A DNA stretch of 64,000 nt, from assembly GCF_000021485.1 (NCBI RefSeq), contig NC_011761.1, positions 186,001 through 250,000 of the forward strand, written 5' to 3'. This document shows, piece after piece, positions 35,978-44,120 of the stretch. The notes beneath the pieces are model-generated. The model was not told the DNA's origin and did no database searches. It saw only the letters and a program-made list of their open reading frames with translations. This DNA is from Acidithiobacillus ferrooxidans ATCC 23270 (GTDB taxonomy: Bacteria > Pseudomonadota > Gammaproteobacteria > Acidithiobacillales > Acidithiobacillaceae). Both the position numbers and the translations under genes were made by a program. Position 1 is the stretch's first letter. Each line of letters begins with the position of its first letter.

Positions 35978-36738
35978 ACTGGGCGCGTCAGGTCAGTGGT
36001 CGGGGACGTCCGCTGGTGCTGCTCCATGGCTGGGGAATGGAAAGCCGGGTCTTCGCTTCCTGGCGGTCCCTTCTGGATACCCATTTCACCTGCATCAGCT
36101 ACGATCTCCCCGGTCACGGACAGACGCCCTGTGCGCCCTCCGGTCTGGCTTGGTCTGCCAGTCTGGAGAGTCTCCGCCAGATGCTTGCTCAGGAGGCCCC
36201 CAAGCCCCTGTTGCTCGGCTGGTCTCTCGGGGGCTTGTTGGCCCTGGGCATCGCCTTGCAGCACCCCGAATTATTGGCGGGACTGGTGCTGGTATCCAGT
36301 TCTCCCGCCTTTTGCCAGCGCCCCGACTGGTCTCCGGCCATCCCTGCCGCGACTCTGGAGGATTTCGCGCAACGCCTGCGCGTAGATCCCCAGGGTACCC
36401 GGCGGCGCTTCCTCGCCCTGCAAGTGTTGAACGATCCACAAGGACGCCGTGTTCTGGAGGGCCTCAGCACCTCCTGGCCCATGCCGGATCAGGCCTGTCT
36501 TGCCGATGGGCTGGGCCTGCTGCGGGAGGTGGATTTGCGCAGCCAACTGAGCAGAGTGCCCATGCCGGTGCATATCGTGCATGGGCGACAGGATCGGATC
36601 GTACCCGTCGGCGCCGGTGAGTATCTCCACCAGCATCTGACCGGCAGCCGGTTTACTCTCCTGGAACAGGCTGGTCACGCCCCTTTTCTGTCTCACCCCG
36701 AAGCCTGCGCCAATGCGCTGCTGGAGACCTGGGGATGA
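35974..36738 (+). CDS. bioH: Pimeloyl-ACP methyl ester carboxylesterase BioH
   Basis: Alpha/beta hydrolase that removes the methyl group from pimeloyl-ACP methyl ester, ending the BioC/BioH route to pimelate. It has 254 residues. LLHGWGMESRVF forms the oxyanion region, the nucleophile is in LGWSLGGLLAL, the acid in HGRQDRIVP and the His in QAGHAPFLSHP. GTG start overlapping the bioF stop; ATGA overlap with bioC. Confidence 0.95.
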   Translation: MNWARQVSGRGRPLVLLHGWGMESRVFASWRSLLDTHFTCISYDLPGHGQTPCAPSGLAWSASLESLRQMLAQEAPKPLLLGWSLGGLLALGIALQHPELLAGLVLVSSSPAFCQRPDWSPAIPAATLEDFAQRLRVDPQGTRRRFLALQVLNDPQGRRVLEGLSTSWPMPDQACLADGLGLLREVDLRSQLSRVPMPVHIVHGRQDRIVPVGAGEYLHQHLTGSRFTLLEQAGHAPFLSHPEACANALLETWG

Positions 36739-37613
36739 GTTCCGGCAACCCGTCCTTTTTCATGGAAAAACGCGCCGTGCGGCGGGCTTTCGAGCAGGCA
36801 GCGGCCGGGTATGAAACCAGTGCCGTCTTGCAGGATCAGGTCGGCGCGCAGCTCATTGAGCGACTGGACCTCGTCAAGCTGGAACCCCAATGGATACTCG
36901 ATATGGGCAGTGGTACCGGCTTGCAAAGCCGCCGTCTCAATCGCCGTTATCCGCGTGCGCGGCTGCTTGCCCTGGATCTGGCGTCGAACATGTTACAGCA
37001 GGCCCGGCGTCGTAAAGGCTGGCGTCAACGTCAGTATTTCTGCCAGGGCGACGCGGAAAATTTACCGCTGGCGACGGCCAGCATCGACCTGCTCTACGCC
37101 AACATGTCCATTCAGTGGTGCAATGATCTGGATCAGGTATTACGCGAGTTTGCACGGGTGCTGCGTCCCGGCGGCCTGCTCATGTTCAGCACCCTCGGTC
37201 CGGACACCCTCAAAGAACTGCGTCAGGCCTTTGCGGCAGTAGACGACCAGTCCCATGTCAGTCACTTCATCGACATGCATGATATTGGCGATGCCTTGGT
37301 GCGTCAGGGCTACGAAATGCCCGTCCTGGATGTGGAACGTTATCAGCTCACCTATGCGGCGGTAGACGATCTCCTGCGGGATCTGCGGAATATCGGTGCC
37401 ACCAATGCCGCCGCAGGTCGCGCCCGTGGCCTGCTCACCCCCCGCCGCCTGCAGGCACTGCGGCAGGCCTACGAGGATTTTCGCGCCGACGGCCGCCTGC
37501 CTGCCACCTATGAAGTCGTCTACGGACATGCTTGGGGCAGCGGACCGCGCGCCCTTCCGCGTGAAGACGGTAGTATCGTTTTTCCTCTCACGCGGCTGCG
37601 ACGCCGTCCATGA
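36735..37613 (+). CDS. bioC: Malonyl-ACP O-methyltransferase BioC
   Basis: SAM methyltransferase that primes pimelate synthesis by masking malonyl-ACP as its methyl ester. It has 292 residues. SAM motif ILDMGSGTGLQSRRL near residue 55-70, ARLLALDLASNML, FCQGDAENLPLA, and LLMFSTLGPDTLKELRQAF, which is typical of BioC. Coupled by 4-base overlaps to bioH and bioD. Confidence 0.95.
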   Translation: MSSGNPSFFMEKRAVRRAFEQAAAGYETSAVLQDQVGAQLIERLDLVKLEPQWILDMGSGTGLQSRRLNRRYPRARLLALDLASNMLQQARRRKGWRQRQYFCQGDAENLPLATASIDLLYANMSIQWCNDLDQVLREFARVLRPGGLLMFSTLGPDTLKELRQAFAAVDDQSHVSHFIDMHDIGDALVRQGYEMPVLDVERYQLTYAAVDDLLRDLRNIGATNAAAGRARGLLTPRRLQALRQAYEDFRADGRLPATYEVVYGHAWGSGPRALPREDGSIVFPLTRLRRRP

Positions 37614-38314
37614 CCGGGGAGCATCCCTCGCCGCGTCGGCATGCGGGTCCACTGCGTGGACTATTGGTTACCGGTACGGATACGGGTGTCGGCAAAACCG
37701 CTGTCACCGCTGCCCTCGCGCACAAATGCGCGCAGCACGGAATGCTGGTGGCGGCCCTCAAACCCATTGTTTCTGGAGTCGAGGCCGACGGTACCTGGGA
37801 GGACGTGGAAATTTTGCGCGCCGCCAGCCAGCCCCCGCGCAGTGTTGCCGAAACGGGTCTCTATGCTTTCGACCCGCCAGTGGCGCCCCACTGGGCGGCA
37901 CATCAGGCGGGCGTCACCGTCGAGCGTGGGCGGGTGGCGGCTTTCGTCCGGATGCAATCCGCGGCGATGGATTGTGTGCTGGTGGAGGGTGCCGGTGGTT
38001 TTCTTACCCCATTGGGCGATGACTGGGGCGTTGCCGAACTGGCCAGGGATCTGCATTTTCCTGTGCTGTTGGTGGTGGGCTTGCGGCTCGGTGCCATCAA
38101 CCACACGCTGCTGAGCGTCGAAGCCATCCGCGCACGGGGACTGCGCTTGGCCGGGTGGGTGGCAAACACCCTGAATCCCGCAGTCGCGGTGGGCACATTG
38201 GAGACCTTGCAAGGGCGGCTGGCGGCGCCCTGTCTGGGGGTGCTGCCTTACGCGCCACACTGGTCTCCCGCCATCCTGAGCCCTTGTCTATCCCTTCCTG
38301 ATGTCCTGTATTGA
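37610..38314 (+). CDS. bioD: Dethiobiotin synthetase BioD
   Basis: ATP-dependent carboxylase closing the ureido ring to dethiobiotin. It has 234 residues. P-loop VTGTDTGVGKT near residues 20-30, LKPIVSG, EGAGGFLTPLGDDW, and LVVGLRLGAINHTLLSVEAI are all family landmarks. The first 15 or so residues are a nonconserved extension. Last gene of bioFHCD; bioB is elsewhere (48.7 kb). Confidence 0.95.
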   Translation: MTGEHPSPRRHAGPLRGLLVTGTDTGVGKTAVTAALAHKCAQHGMLVAALKPIVSGVEADGTWEDVEILRAASQPPRSVAETGLYAFDPPVAPHWAAHQAGVTVERGRVAAFVRMQSAAMDCVLVEGAGGFLTPLGDDWGVAELARDLHFPVLLVVGLRLGAINHTLLSVEAIRARGLRLAGWVANTLNPAVAVGTLETLQGRLAAPCLGVLPYAPHWSPAILSPCLSLPDVLY

Positions 38315-38427
38315 TGTTAGACTGTTTCCGTATTGTCATAAAAAACAAAAGGCAAGCGGCCGCGATGTCAGGGTGGAAATTCAGTCGTCGCGGTAAGGTC
38401 GGTGTATTCTGATGGAGCGTGCGTGTC

Positions 38428-39324
38428 ATGAAATCATTCAAGAGCATACTGCTGTTGGTGGTGACGAATCTGCTGATATTCGTCAGCCTGTCGATCAGTT
38501 TTACTATTCTGGTCAACTTCATTTTGCCGATCTTCGGTGTCGACCTCCGCGGGTCGGTGAGTGGCGCGGACCTGCTCTGGGCGCTGCTGATCGGTTTTGG
38601 CGGCGCCTTTATTTCGCTACTGATGTCGAAACATCTGGCGCGCGCGGGCCTGCAGATGCAACGCATCGATGCGCCGCAATCGGCCAAGGAACATCTGGTA
38701 TACGATTCAGTGGCGCAGCTCGCCAATCGTTTGGGTATTCGCATGCCGGAAGTCTGGGTGTACTGGAATGATGAGCCTAACGCCTTCGCCACCGGACCGG
38801 GGCGCAACCACAGCATGGTGGCGGTCAGCAGCGGCCTGGTCAATCTCCTCAGCGACAATGAGGTGCGGGCGGTACTGGCCCATGAGATGGGGCACGTATA
38901 CAATGGCGACATGGTGAGTACCACCTTGCTGCAGGGGCTGATGAATACGTTTGTATTCTGGTTGTCCATGCTCGCCGCGCGGCAGTTTGATGACCGGCCC
39001 ATGGTTGCTTTTGCGGTATCCATAGTGCTGCAGATCGGCCTGTCTTTCCTGGCGCTGATTCCCATCACTTGGTTTTCGCGCCGTCGGGAGTTCGCGGCGG
39101 ATCGTTTTGCCGCCGAGCAGGTAGGCGTGGCTCCGATGATCTCGGCCCTGCAAAAACTGCAGCGGGGCGCGGAAGCCCTGCATGTGGTGCATGATGTGGT
39201 GCGCGATCCCATGGCGACGGCCTACATTTCCGGAAGCTGGCGCGGTTGGTTTGCCACCCATCCCAGTCTGGAGGCGCGGGTGGCAGCTCTGCGGGCGTTG
39301 CAAAACGGTTATAGTTACCAGTAG
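38428..39324 (+). CDS. htpX: Membrane zinc metalloprotease HtpX
   Basis: Inner-membrane M48 protease for quality control of membrane proteins. It has 298 residues. Two N-terminal membrane segments (about 7-30 and 40-60), the zinc motif HEMGH in VLAHEMGHVYNGD, then two more membrane segments and EFAADRFAAEQ with the third ligand. ATG 38428 chosen over GTG 38419. The roughly 110 bases before it hold no clear terminator. Confidence 0.94.
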   Translation: MKSFKSILLLVVTNLLIFVSLSISFTILVNFILPIFGVDLRGSVSGADLLWALLIGFGGAFISLLMSKHLARAGLQMQRIDAPQSAKEHLVYDSVAQLANRLGIRMPEVWVYWNDEPNAFATGPGRNHSMVAVSSGLVNLLSDNEVRAVLAHEMGHVYNGDMVSTTLLQGLMNTFVFWLSMLAARQFDDRPMVAFAVSIVLQIGLSFLALIPITWFSRRREFAADRFAAEQVGVAPMISALQKLQRGAEALHVVHDVVRDPMATAYISGSWRGWFATHPSLEARVAALRALQNGYSYQ

Positions 39325-39370
39325 TTGGTATCGCGATGGAGGAATTGGTCTTTGATGCAGCCAGGAGGCA

Positions 39371-40096
39371 GTGCAGTTGCGCCCTGAGGGCGTCCGTCCG
39401 GTCCTCCTGCAATGCCATGACCGGTCAGCCCCCTTCCCCGACCCGGAGCAGGCCGACGGCAACCTGGTCGCCATCGGCGGCGATTTATCCAGGGAACGCC
39501 TGCTCCTGGCCTATGCCCACGGCATCTTTCCCTGGTTCGGCGAGGAAGACCCCATTCTCTGGTGGTCACCTGATCCCCGCGGTATTCTCGAGCCCCCGGC
39601 GATACACGTCAGTCGCAGTCTGCGCAAATCCGCCCGTAACCGTGACTGGCAATATCGCATGGACAGCAATTTTGCCGGTGTCATCGACGCTTGCGCAGCG
39701 CCGCGCCCAGGGCAGGGAGATACCTGGATTACCCCGGCGGTGCGGGCCGCCTACCTGGACCTGTTCGCGGCCGGAGCAGCACATTCCATAGAAGTCTATC
39801 AGCAGGACCGTCTGGTCGGGGGACTTTACGGCGTAGCCCTCGGCGGACTTTTTTTCGGGGAGTCCATGTTCAGTCGGGTGCCCGATGCCTCCCGGCTGGC
39901 TCTCGTTCTGCTGGCGCGTCATCTCCAGCATTGGGGCTTTGGCCTGATCGATACCCAGTTCATCACCCCGCATCTGCAGAGCATGGGCGCGCGGGAAATA
40001 CCCCGTCGTGATTTCCTGCGTGCCCTTGCCGATCTGCGCACCCAACATACGCAAGCAGACTGGAACATCTCGTTACCGCTGACCGGGATGTTTTAA
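39371..40096 (+). CDS. aat: Leucyl/phenylalanyl-tRNA--protein transferase Aat
   Basis: Attaches Leu or Phe from aminoacyl-tRNA to proteins with N-terminal Lys or Arg, marking them for ClpS/ClpAP. It has 241 residues. FPDPEQADGNLVAIGGDLS, LLLAYAHGIFPWF, ILWWSPDPRGIL, GGLFFGESMFSR and DTQFITPHLQSMGAREIPRRDF are diagnostic. GTG start at 39371 with an AGGAGG site 4-5 bases upstream. Two bases ahead of bpt. Confidence 0.95.
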   Translation: MQLRPEGVRPVLLQCHDRSAPFPDPEQADGNLVAIGGDLSRERLLLAYAHGIFPWFGEEDPILWWSPDPRGILEPPAIHVSRSLRKSARNRDWQYRMDSNFAGVIDACAAPRPGQGDTWITPAVRAAYLDLFAAGAAHSIEVYQQDRLVGGLYGVALGGLFFGESMFSRVPDASRLALVLLARHLQHWGFGLIDTQFITPHLQSMGAREIPRRDFLRALADLRTQHTQADWNISLPLTGMF

Positions 40097-40098
40097 TC

Positions 40099-40809
40099 AT
40101 GGCTTTTTATTTGTCCGCCTTGCAGAAGTGTCCTTACCTGCCGGATCAGGAAGAACTCCTGGTGCTCAGCGATCCCCGGGAGATGGTGGGCAGCGCCCAA
40201 TATGACCAACTTCTGCAGAAAGGATTCCGGCGCAATGGTCCGGTGGCATACCGCCCGATGTGCCCGCAATGCGATGCCTGCGTTTCCGTGCGCATCCCCG
40301 TTGCGGAGTTTCGGCCAGATCGTGGCCAGCGGCGCACCTGGGCATGCAATCAGGATATACAGATACGGGAGCAGCCCCCTCACTGGGAAGCCGCCCACGC
40401 ACGTCTCTTCGCCGAGTATCAGTGTTCGCGGCACCCAGGGGGTGGCATGGACGAGCATGCGGATCGCCTGTACCGGGAAATGATCGTCGAAAACGGCGGC
40501 GTGGACGCCCGCCTCCTGGTCTTTGAACAGGATGAACATCCGTTGGCGGTGGCACTGGTGGACGTGCTCGACGGCGGCGTCTCTGCGGTTTACACCTTTT
40601 ATACACCAGATCTGCCGCAACGCGGCCTGGGTATTTTTGCTATCCTCAGCCAGATTGAATGGACCAGGAAGCTGGGCCTTCCCTATCTTTATCTGGGCTA
40701 TTGGGTCGCCAACAGCCCCAAAATGGACTATAAAAAGCGCTTTCGCCCCCTGGAGGGTTTTGTGGCGGGCGACTGGCGATTGCTGACAGAGGCGTTCAAA
40801 CGCGGATGA
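40099..40809 (+). CDS. bpt: Aspartate/glutamate leucyltransferase Bpt
   Basis: Adds Leu to proteins with N-terminal Asp or Glu, the complementary arm of the bacterial N-degron pathway. It has 236 residues: the N-terminal Cys motif CPQCDACVSVRIPV, YTFYTPDLPQRGLGIFAIL, YLYLGYWV and MDYKKRFRPLE with the GNAT-like fold. Linked to aat by 2 bases and overlapping the next gene by ATGA. Confidence 0.95.
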   Translation: MAFYLSALQKCPYLPDQEELLVLSDPREMVGSAQYDQLLQKGFRRNGPVAYRPMCPQCDACVSVRIPVAEFRPDRGQRRTWACNQDIQIREQPPHWEAAHARLFAEYQCSRHPGGGMDEHADRLYREMIVENGGVDARLLVFEQDEHPLAVALVDVLDGGVSAVYTFYTPDLPQRGLGIFAILSQIEWTRKLGLPYLYLGYWVANSPKMDYKKRFRPLEGFVAGDWRLLTEAFKRG

Positions 40810-41585
40810 ACAGTGCCGCACCGGACATTTTCAGCACCTTTTCACCGTGGACCATGGCGGGGGTGACCGGCCTCCTCGGCAGTGCCTGGGCCTTGTCGGC
40901 CTGGCAAAAGCTGGGGGTGGGCAAAGAGCTTCTGTGGTCGGCGGCCCGGGCGACGGTTCAGTTGGGGATCATGGGGTTTCTGCTGGGTTGGCTGTTCCGC
41001 CAGCATCAGCCGTTTTTGCTGGTGCTCTTTCTGATAGCCATGATCCTGATGGCTGGTCGTTTCAATCGTAAGCGTGGTGCCGGTATTCCGCACGCCTACT
41101 GGATCGGGGTGATCAGCATCACGGTGGCGACTACGGTCACCCTCGGTTGGATGCTCCTTTCCGGGCTGGTTTTCTGGCGAGGCGAATCATTGGTCCCCAT
41201 TGGCGGTATGATTATCGGCAATGCAATGAACGCCGTATCGCTGGCACTTAACCGTCTGCGCAGCGAGGTGGACCAGCGTGAGGCGTTGTTGCTGGCCATG
41301 CTGGCGCTTGGCGCCACGCACCGTCAGTCGATGCGCAGCCTGTACAGTATGGTGGTGCGAAGTTCCCTGATTCCGACGATAGACAGCCTGAAAAGCGTCG
41401 GCATGATCCATATTCCAGGAATTACCGCAGGAATGATTCTCGCGGGTACGGCGCCCCTTGCCGCGGTATCCATGCAATTGGTGGTGATGGTGATGTTGAC
41501 AGCCGCTGTCACCCTGAGTGTTTCCACAGCGGTTTTGCTGGCTGCACCGCATGCGCTGGTTTTTTCACAACAGATTGAGGAGTAA
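40806..41585 (+). CDS. UPF0014 / FetB-like ABC transporter permease
   Basis: 259 residues, seven or so membrane segments. The family block MAGRFNRKRGAGIP and GMIIGNAMNAVSLALNR, ALLLAMLALGATHRQSM, and SLKSVGMIHIPGITAGMILAG identify UPF0014. The E. coli member FetB works with the ATPase FetA in iron homeostasis. No ATPase gene is adjacent here, so it is an orphan permease in this window. Start overlaps the bpt stop. Confidence 0.85.
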   Translation: MNSAAPDIFSTFSPWTMAGVTGLLGSAWALSAWQKLGVGKELLWSAARATVQLGIMGFLLGWLFRQHQPFLLVLFLIAMILMAGRFNRKRGAGIPHAYWIGVISITVATTVTLGWMLLSGLVFWRGESLVPIGGMIIGNAMNAVSLALNRLRSEVDQREALLLAMLALGATHRQSMRSLYSMVVRSSLIPTIDSLKSVGMIHIPGITAGMILAGTAPLAAVSMQLVVMVMLTAAVTLSVSTAVLLAAPHALVFSQQIEE

Positions 41586-41591
41586 CTTCTG

Positions 41592-42197
41592 ATGGCGGCT
41601 TTGGCCGGACGGTTTCGCGGCTTTTTGCCGGTAGTGGTCGATGTGGAAACGGCAGGATTTGACTCTGAACGTAATGCGCTGCTGGAAGTGGCTGCGATCA
41701 TCATCGGTGGCGAAGTGGGGCAGTTGCGGCCCGTAGCCACCCACCACTTTCAGGTCCAGCCCTTTGCCGGGGCGGTGCTTGACCCGGCAGCGCTGGCGTT
41801 TACGGGTATTGATCCCTTTCAGGCACTGCGCGGCGCTGTTTCCGAGGAGGAAGCCCTGCGCGGGATTTTCAGGCCGGTGCGCACTGCCGTAAAGGTGGCT
41901 CAATGCCGACGTGCCATTCTCGTGGGGCACAACGCCGCTTTTGACCTGTCCTTTATCAAGGCCGCAGAAAAACGGACCGGCGTCAAGAATAACCCCTTTC
42001 ATCTTTTCAGTACCTTCGACACCGTTAGTCTGGCCGGACTGGCCTATGGTGAGACCGTGCTGGCCAAGGCTGCCCTGGCAGCCGGCCTGGACTGGGATCA
42101 TACCCAAGCCCATTCGGCACTCTATGATGCGCGCCAGACGGCGGAATTGTTCTGCCGGATCGTGAATCGCTACGATCTCAACCGGGAGTATCCGTGA
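41592..42197 (+). CDS. rnt: Ribonuclease T
   Basis: DEDDh 3'-5' exonuclease that trims tRNA and other stable RNA ends. It has 201 residues. Exo [11 protein letters not shown], Exo [14 protein letters not shown], Exo [17 protein letters not shown], with the RNase T-type basic patch [12 protein letters not shown] nearby. Six bases after the permease gene. Assignment to RNase T rather than DNA polymerase epsilon subunits rests on overall length and wording. Confidence 0.93.
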   Translation: MAALAGRFRGFLPVVVDVETAGFDSERNALLEVAAIIIGGEVGQLRPVATHHFQVQPFAGAVLDPAALAFTGIDPFQALRGAVSEEEALRGIFRPVRTAVKVAQCRRAILVGHNAAFDLSFIKAAEKRTGVKNNPFHLFSTFDTVSLAGLAYGETVLAKAALAAGLDWDHTQAHSALYDARQTAELFCRIVNRYDLNREYP

Positions 42198-42272
42198 AGC
42201 GCGGCCATCACGCCGCGCATCTGCTAGAATGCCCGCCGAAACATTTATCAATCGTTATGAAAGGATGTGCTC

Positions 42273-43289
42273 ATGACTTACCGCCTGCGTATTGAACCGA
42301 GCGGCCACGAGATGGATTGCGACAGAGATGAAACCATCCTGGAGGCCGCTCTGCGGCATGGTTTTCATATTCCCTACGGTTGTCGCAATGGTACCTGTGC
42401 GACCTGCAAGGGACGTATTCTCCGTGGAGAAGTGGATTACGGGAAGGTGGAGGAAAAGATCTTGTCGGCCGCCGAGAAGGATGCGGGCCTGGCGCTCTTC
42501 TGTCAGGCAATACCCCTGTCCGATGTGACGATAGAAGTTCGGGAGATCGGGGCCACCAAGGATATCCAGATTAAAACACTACCGTCCCGGGTAGCAAGAA
42601 TAGTCGATTTGGCACCCGATGTGCGCGCCGTTTTTCTAAAAATTCCGACTACGGAGCGTCTCCAGTTCCTCCCTGGACAGTATATCGACATTCTCCTGAA
42701 AGACGGTGGCCGACGGGGTTTTTCCCTCGCCAACATACCCGGTGACGATGCGCTCCTGGAGCTGCACATCAAAAGAGTACCTGGTGGCGTCTTTACCGGG
42801 CATGTATTCAGTGCGATGAAGGAAAAGGACATCTTGCGTTTCGAGGGACCATTGGGCACTTTTTTCATTCGTCAGGAATCCACCCGTCCTTTACTGATGG
42901 TCGCTACCGGTACCGGTTTTGCACCTATTAAGGCGATGCTCGAGTCGCTCTTTGCGCAGGGCTCCATACGTCCGATCCATTTTTATTGGGGTGTGCGCCA
43001 TCCGGAGGACTTTTATTATCAGGATTTGCTGAGGGAATGGCAGGCGCGTCATGACCATTTTCAGGTAACCCGGATAGTATCCCGTCCCGATGCTTCCTGG
43101 TCTGGAGCAACCGGCTATGTTACGACACAAGTGATCCACGACTTTCCGGACGCGAGCACGCTCGACGCCTATATTTGTGGGCACCCGGACATGGTGTTTT
43201 CCTTAAGCGCCGCTTTACAGGGAGCTGGATTGAATCCGGAACACATTTATGCAGATGCATTTGTATTTGCCAAAGCAAAAACAAGCTGA
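42273..43289 (+). CDS. 2Fe-2S ferredoxin-linked FAD/NAD(P)H oxidoreductase
   Basis: 338 residues in three domains: a plant-type ferredoxin domain with Cys37, Cys42, Cys45 and Cys77 binding 2Fe-2S, an FAD-binding barrel with FLPGQYIDI and RGFSLANIP (RxYS-like), and an NAD(P)-binding domain with MVATGTGFAPIKAML and CGHPDMVFS. This is the architecture of AscD/CDP-6-deoxy-glucoseen reductase, phenol hydroxylase reductase and similar electron-transfer proteins. The partner is not visible here. Start ATG 42273 with AAGGA 7 bases before it; GTG 42267 is less likely. Confidence 0.88.
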   Translation: MTYRLRIEPSGHEMDCDRDETILEAALRHGFHIPYGCRNGTCATCKGRILRGEVDYGKVEEKILSAAEKDAGLALFCQAIPLSDVTIEVREIGATKDIQIKTLPSRVARIVDLAPDVRAVFLKIPTTERLQFLPGQYIDILLKDGGRRGFSLANIPGDDALLELHIKRVPGGVFTGHVFSAMKEKDILRFEGPLGTFFIRQESTRPLLMVATGTGFAPIKAMLESLFAQGSIRPIHFYWGVRHPEDFYYQDLLREWQARHDHFQVTRIVSRPDASWSGATGYVTTQVIHDFPDASTLDAYICGHPDMVFSLSAALQGAGLNPEHIYADAFVFAKAKTS

Positions 43290-43351
43290 CATAATTATTA
43301 AATTGGCGAGGGGTTCTGCCAAGTTAACCTGACTTAGAGGAGCGATAGCAT

Positions 43352-43720
43352 ATGGAAGCACAAGTAAAAAAGCGTCACCGTCGTAGTTCGGAGGAGCGTC
43401 TCGCGGATTTGGAAGAGAAGCAGCGCCAGACGGAAATGCGACTGCGTGAACAGTTGGCAAAAATCGAACAGCAGAAGCGGAGCCTGCAGGAAAATCCGCG
43501 CGCCCGTCGTGAGCGGGAAGCACAACGGCGGTCATTGATGGACCGTATTTCCCGTCTGGTACCTGATTGGGAACCCGCCCAGATTCTGGCGGCTGTTGCC
43601 GAAGTGCGTGACCGCGTGGGTGGTAATGACCATTTGCTGGGTGAACTGAACCACCGCGGTGATGCGCTCATGCAGGAACTGAAACCCCGTCGCGGTCGTC
43701 GTCCCCGTTCCGCGATTTAA
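43352..43720 (+). CDS. Small basic coiled-coil protein of unknown function (122 aa)
   Basis: Not recognised. Strong ribosome site (AGAGGAG) 9 bases before ATG. Residues about 10-60 are a charged heptad-like coiled coil (RLADLEEKQRQTEMRLREQLAKI), followed by a compact segment (WEPAQILAAVAEVRDRVGG) and a very basic tail KPRRGRRPRSAI that could bind nucleic acid. Monocistronic between an oxidoreductase gene and a terminator. The upstream spacer has a TTGGC/GCCAA inverted repeat at 43303-43322. Confidence 0.65.
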   Translation: MEAQVKKRHRRSSEERLADLEEKQRQTEMRLREQLAKIEQQKRSLQENPRARREREAQRRSLMDRISRLVPDWEPAQILAAVAEVRDRVGGNDHLLGELNHRGDALMQELKPRRGRRPRSAI

Positions 43721-43749
43721 ATTCTGGTCCAATCGGTTTTCCACGTACA

Positions 43750-43784
43750 GAAGCCCCCGGCGCCGAGCGACGGGGGCTTCCTTT
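43750..43784 (+). terminator. Rho-independent-like terminator
   Basis: Perfect 10-base stem GAAGCCCCCG (43750-43759) and CGGGGGCTTC (43771-43780) with an 11-base loop, followed by CTTTAT. The T run is short, but position 29 bases after the small basic protein fits. It may also serve the convergent zinc-ribbon gene. Confidence 0.75.
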
Positions 43785-43808
43785 ATAAAGCGCGGCGGCG
43801 GCGGCGTT

Positions 43809-44120
43809 CTAACGCTTTTTGCATCCCCGCCAGCGGGCCAGTGTCGGCACGCGATGTGCCATGTAAGCACGGACGTACCATGGAGCATTACGTTGGCGCA
43901 TCAGTTGCCGGACACGGTGCTGCATGGCATCCAGCGCCAGTTCCGGCTCCCTGAATTGACCTCCGGCATAGCAATAGCTGCAGTAACAGGTGCTGTGGCT
44001 ACCATCGGCTTCCGTTCCCCCACCTTCGGGGTCAAATTGCAGCGGCATACCACAACTCTGGCAGCGGTTTCTTTCGAGTTCCAGTTGGCGCATCCATTTT
44101 TTCATAGGGAAATTAGACAT
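43809..44120 (-). CDS. Zinc-ribbon protein (Zn_ribbon_2-like)
   Basis: 103 residues. CQSCGMPLQFDPEGGGTEADGS then CYCSYCYAGGQF: Cys20, Cys23, Cys45, Cys47 and Cys50, matching the Zn_ribbon_2 family pattern 'CxxCGMPL ... EGGGTEADGS ... YCsYCY'. The remainder is a basic helical tail (MRQRNAPWYVRAYMAHRVP). Function of this family is unknown. Start overlaps the 3' end of the membrane-protein gene by 8 bases, so the two are likely co-translated. A start at 44105 (MKKW) is possible. Confidence 0.8.
   Translation of the reverse strand: MSNFPMKKWMRQLELERNRCQSCGMPLQFDPEGGGTEADGSHSTCYCSYCYAGGQFREPELALDAMQHRVRQLMRQRNAPWYVRAYMAHRVPTLARWRGCKKR

Noticed and set aside
43303-43322. TTGGC/GCCAA inverted repeat as a terminator after the 2Fe-2S oxidoreductase gene
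   Set aside because: Only five paired bases, a long loop and no following T run.
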